Shown piece after piece: positions 4,366-5,575 of a stretch of DNA of 5,575 nucleotides (positions within the stretch are counted from its first letter, which is position 1; every line of letters starts with the position of its first letter). The DNA is taken from the NCBI GenBank assembly GCA_963644855.1, contig CAVIQL010000058.1, forward strand, positions 1 to 5,575. The letters run 5' to 3'. This DNA comes from UBA6398 sp963644855. GTDB taxonomy: Bacteria; Bacteroidota; Bacteroidia; Bacteroidales; Bacteroidaceae. Position numbers and translations under genes: made by a program. Under the pieces are notes generated by a model that saw only the letters and a list, made by a program, of their open reading frames with translations, was not told the DNA's origin and ran no database searches.

Positions 4366-5040
4366 TCACTTTCCAACGTTCTTGTGTCGCTTGTGGTAGT
4401 TTTCAACCCATTTCAGGTCTTTTTCATGTTGTTTGCGCTTCCATTCGTCCTCTTTTAATTGTTGTTTCTTTTGGCGTTCCAGAATCTTCGGGGAGTTGGC
4501 TCCGTATTTTTCGATAAAGCGGTATTTTTTGCGTTTTATGGTGTAGCGCACACGGCTTTTGTCGAAATTTTGAAACGGGAAGAAATCAACATGTGCGGTA
4601 ACTTCTTTTACGTAAGGATTGTTTGGATTTTCAGAGTAGTAACTTTTATACGCCTTTACTTTCATACGAATGTGGCGTTTGAGTTTTCGGATATCTTTGC
4701 TCGCTTGGAAAACTATTCTTGAACTTTTGTCTTTGTCGAGATACGCTTTTTGGTCTTCTACTTTCAGATTTAAAGTTCCTACCGAGTTTTTGTATCCGGA
4801 AATTCCCCAACCACTTACATTTGTGTAGCATACCAGGGTATCTTTGTCAGCACTTGTTACGCGTGTGAAGCCGCCAAAACTGTATTTCCACAAATCATGG
4901 TATTTCTGCAAGTTTTGTCCGTCGTGAAACATGCTACTTAGCGAATCGTTCATGATTTGGTTGAAATTTTCCTGCTTCACTTGTCCTATTGCCGTCATAA
5001 ACGGCAATAGGAAGAATGTGATTGAAAAAATTATTTTCAT
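4366..5040 (-). CDS. Secreted 224-aa protein, partner of the truncated Ser-Gly protein
   Basis: This is a paralog of the 225-aa protein at 2677-3354. Residues 1-19 are a Sec signal peptide nearly identical to that paralog's (FSITF, LLPF, TAIG followed by Q), without a lipobox. The mature protein shares DTLVCY, SGYKNSVGTLNLKVEDQ, ASKDIRKLKRHI, MKVKAY and VDFFPF, then has a long Lys/Arg/Glu-rich C-terminal tail (about residues 165-224) that should be helical. The N-terminal third has diverged greatly. Its ATG overlaps the stop of the Ser-Gly gene as ATGA, a standard sign of translational coupling. The protein is basic and presumably periplasmic or exported. The family is not recognised; a role tied to its Ser-Gly partner is inferred from the repeated pairing. 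Confidence 0.85.
   Translation of the reverse strand: MKIIFSITFFLLPFMTAIGQVKQENFNQIMNDSLSSMFHDGQNLQKYHDLWKYSFGGFTRVTSADKDTLVCYTNVSGWGISGYKNSVGTLNLKVEDQKAYLDKDKSSRIVFQASKDIRKLKRHIRMKVKAYKSYYSENPNNPYVKEVTAHVDFFPFQNFDKSRVRYTIKRKKYRFIEKYGANSPKILERQKKQQLKEDEWKRKQHEKDLKWVENYHKRHKNVGK
4984..5012 (-). repeat. Inverted repeat inside signal-peptide codons of the 224-aa gene
   Basis: Perfect 12-bp arms (TCCTATTGCCGT at 4984-4995 and its complement at 5001-5012) flank a 5-nt loop. It matches in position and core sequence the hairpin of the paralog at 3291-3327. Confidence 0.7.
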
Positions 5041-5575
5041 GATTTATATAAAGTACAATTGATGTTTTTTTGACTTAATACGATGTGGGCATCTCCCATA
5101 TATGATTCGGAAATATCGAATACCAACTCGCCTCTCAAATCTGCTTTGAGTTTGATTTTTTCAGGTAAAGTCGTTGCACAGTTTATGAGGCAAGATTGAT
5201 AGAATTCTGTGCAGAATGGAAAAGATGCAGAACCTCCAGAAGTAGCGTAGATGATAGGTTTCCCTTGTTCGTCGTATCCATATCGTCTTTCTACACCTTT
5301 TATGGAGAAATTCATATCAATTCTTTCTTCGTGCAAAATCCATCGATCTTCTTTGTGATATCTGTCTATGTAAACGCTGAAAGTTCCACTGAATACTACT
5401 TCGAATTCATAGTTTTGCTCAAAAAAGATTTTCTTTCTCTCTGAAAAAGTTCCACTATATGGAATTTTTTGGTATTTGTCGTCATCTCCGCTTCCACTAC
5501 CGCTTCCGGATCCACAGCCGCAGCCGCTTCCCGAACCAGAACCACTTCCTGAACCGCTTCCGCAACCATATGATG
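5037..5575 (-). CDS. Ser-Gly-repeat protein paralog, 5' end outside the window
   Basis: The frame is open from the right edge to the TGA at 5037, giving 178 residues beginning SYGCG. Comparison with the 215-aa paralog (PASYGCG at residues 24-30) suggests about 26 N-terminal residues are missing. The internal TTG at 5336 is not the real start, because the homologous reading frame continues upstream of it. Order: CG, six SG units, CGCG, four SG units, DDD, then a C-terminal domain sharing DRY, GKPI-Y-x-T-x-GGS, C-x6-C-x3-C and a last Cys near the end (NINCTLYKS). The stop overlaps the start of the 224-aa gene (ATGA). Function is unknown; the same alternatives apply as for the paralog. Confidence 0.85.
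   Translation of the reverse strand, partial: SYGCGSGSGSGSGSGSGCGCGSGSGSGSGDDDKYQKIPYSGTFSERKKIFFEQNYEFEVVFSGTFSVYIDRYHKEDRWILHEERIDMNFSIKGVERRYGYDEQGKPIIYATSGGSASFPFCTEFYQSCLINCATTLPEKIKLKADLRGELVFDISESYMGDAHIVLSQKNINCTLYKS
5487..5564 (-). repeat. Ser-Gly dipeptide tract, CG(SG)6CGCG(SG)4
   Basis: This 78-bp tract is a shorter version of the one at 3807-3920. The codons at its start run in nearly the same order as in the longer tract, so one was derived from the other by loss or gain of units. Each SG run is three units shorter, while the Cys framing and the trailing DDD are kept. Confidence 0.95.

Noticed and set aside
5037..5336. Stand-alone 99-aa gene starting at a TTG
   Set aside because: The frame stays open to the right edge and encodes sequence homologous to the 215-aa Ser-Gly protein, so the gene starts outside the window.

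Overview
The window looks like accessory DNA from a Bacteroidota chromosome, probably a Bacteroides/Prevotella-type Bacteroidales. Three things point there: AT-rich spacers, A-rich translation starts without Shine-Dalgarno sequences, and two exact matches to the Bacteroidota promoter (TTTG, 19 bp, TAnnTTTG). All convincing genes lie on the minus strand, so the window is read from right to left.

Reading order: (1) a 5'-truncated gene for a protein with a Cys-punctuated Ser-Gly repeat (5575-5037), overlapping by 4 nt a gene for a 224-aa Sec-secreted protein (5040-4366); (2) a spacer with repeat copy C (4087-4360), holding a hairpin, a promoter and a leader region; (3) a complete Ser-Gly protein of 215 aa (4004-3357), followed after 2 nt by a paralogous 225-aa secreted protein (3354-2677); (4) a spacer with the shorter copy B (2411-2591); (5) a 173-aa secreted protein (2394-1873); (6) a spacer with a degenerate relative of the repeat (1798-1860); (7) a 466-aa protein (1646-246) with a glycosyltransferase-like N-terminal half (DGD motif) and a C-terminal stretch resembling PqqD-type peptide-recognition domains; (8) repeat copy A (1-274), 272/274 identical to copy C, whose promoter points off the left edge.

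The main interest is the paired-gene cassette. It consists of a leader-like N-terminus joined to CG(SG)nCGCG(SG)mDDD and a Cys-containing C-terminal domain, coupled to a secreted partner, and it occurs at least twice. The spacers are almost invariant while the proteins have diverged. Together with a putative glycosyltransferase carrying a possible leader-binding domain, this suggests a modified, possibly glycosylated, Ser-Gly peptide or protein system. The layout and repeats are read directly from the sequence. The family assignments are by eye, and the functional link is inference. No RNA genes, CRISPR array, transposase or integrase were seen.
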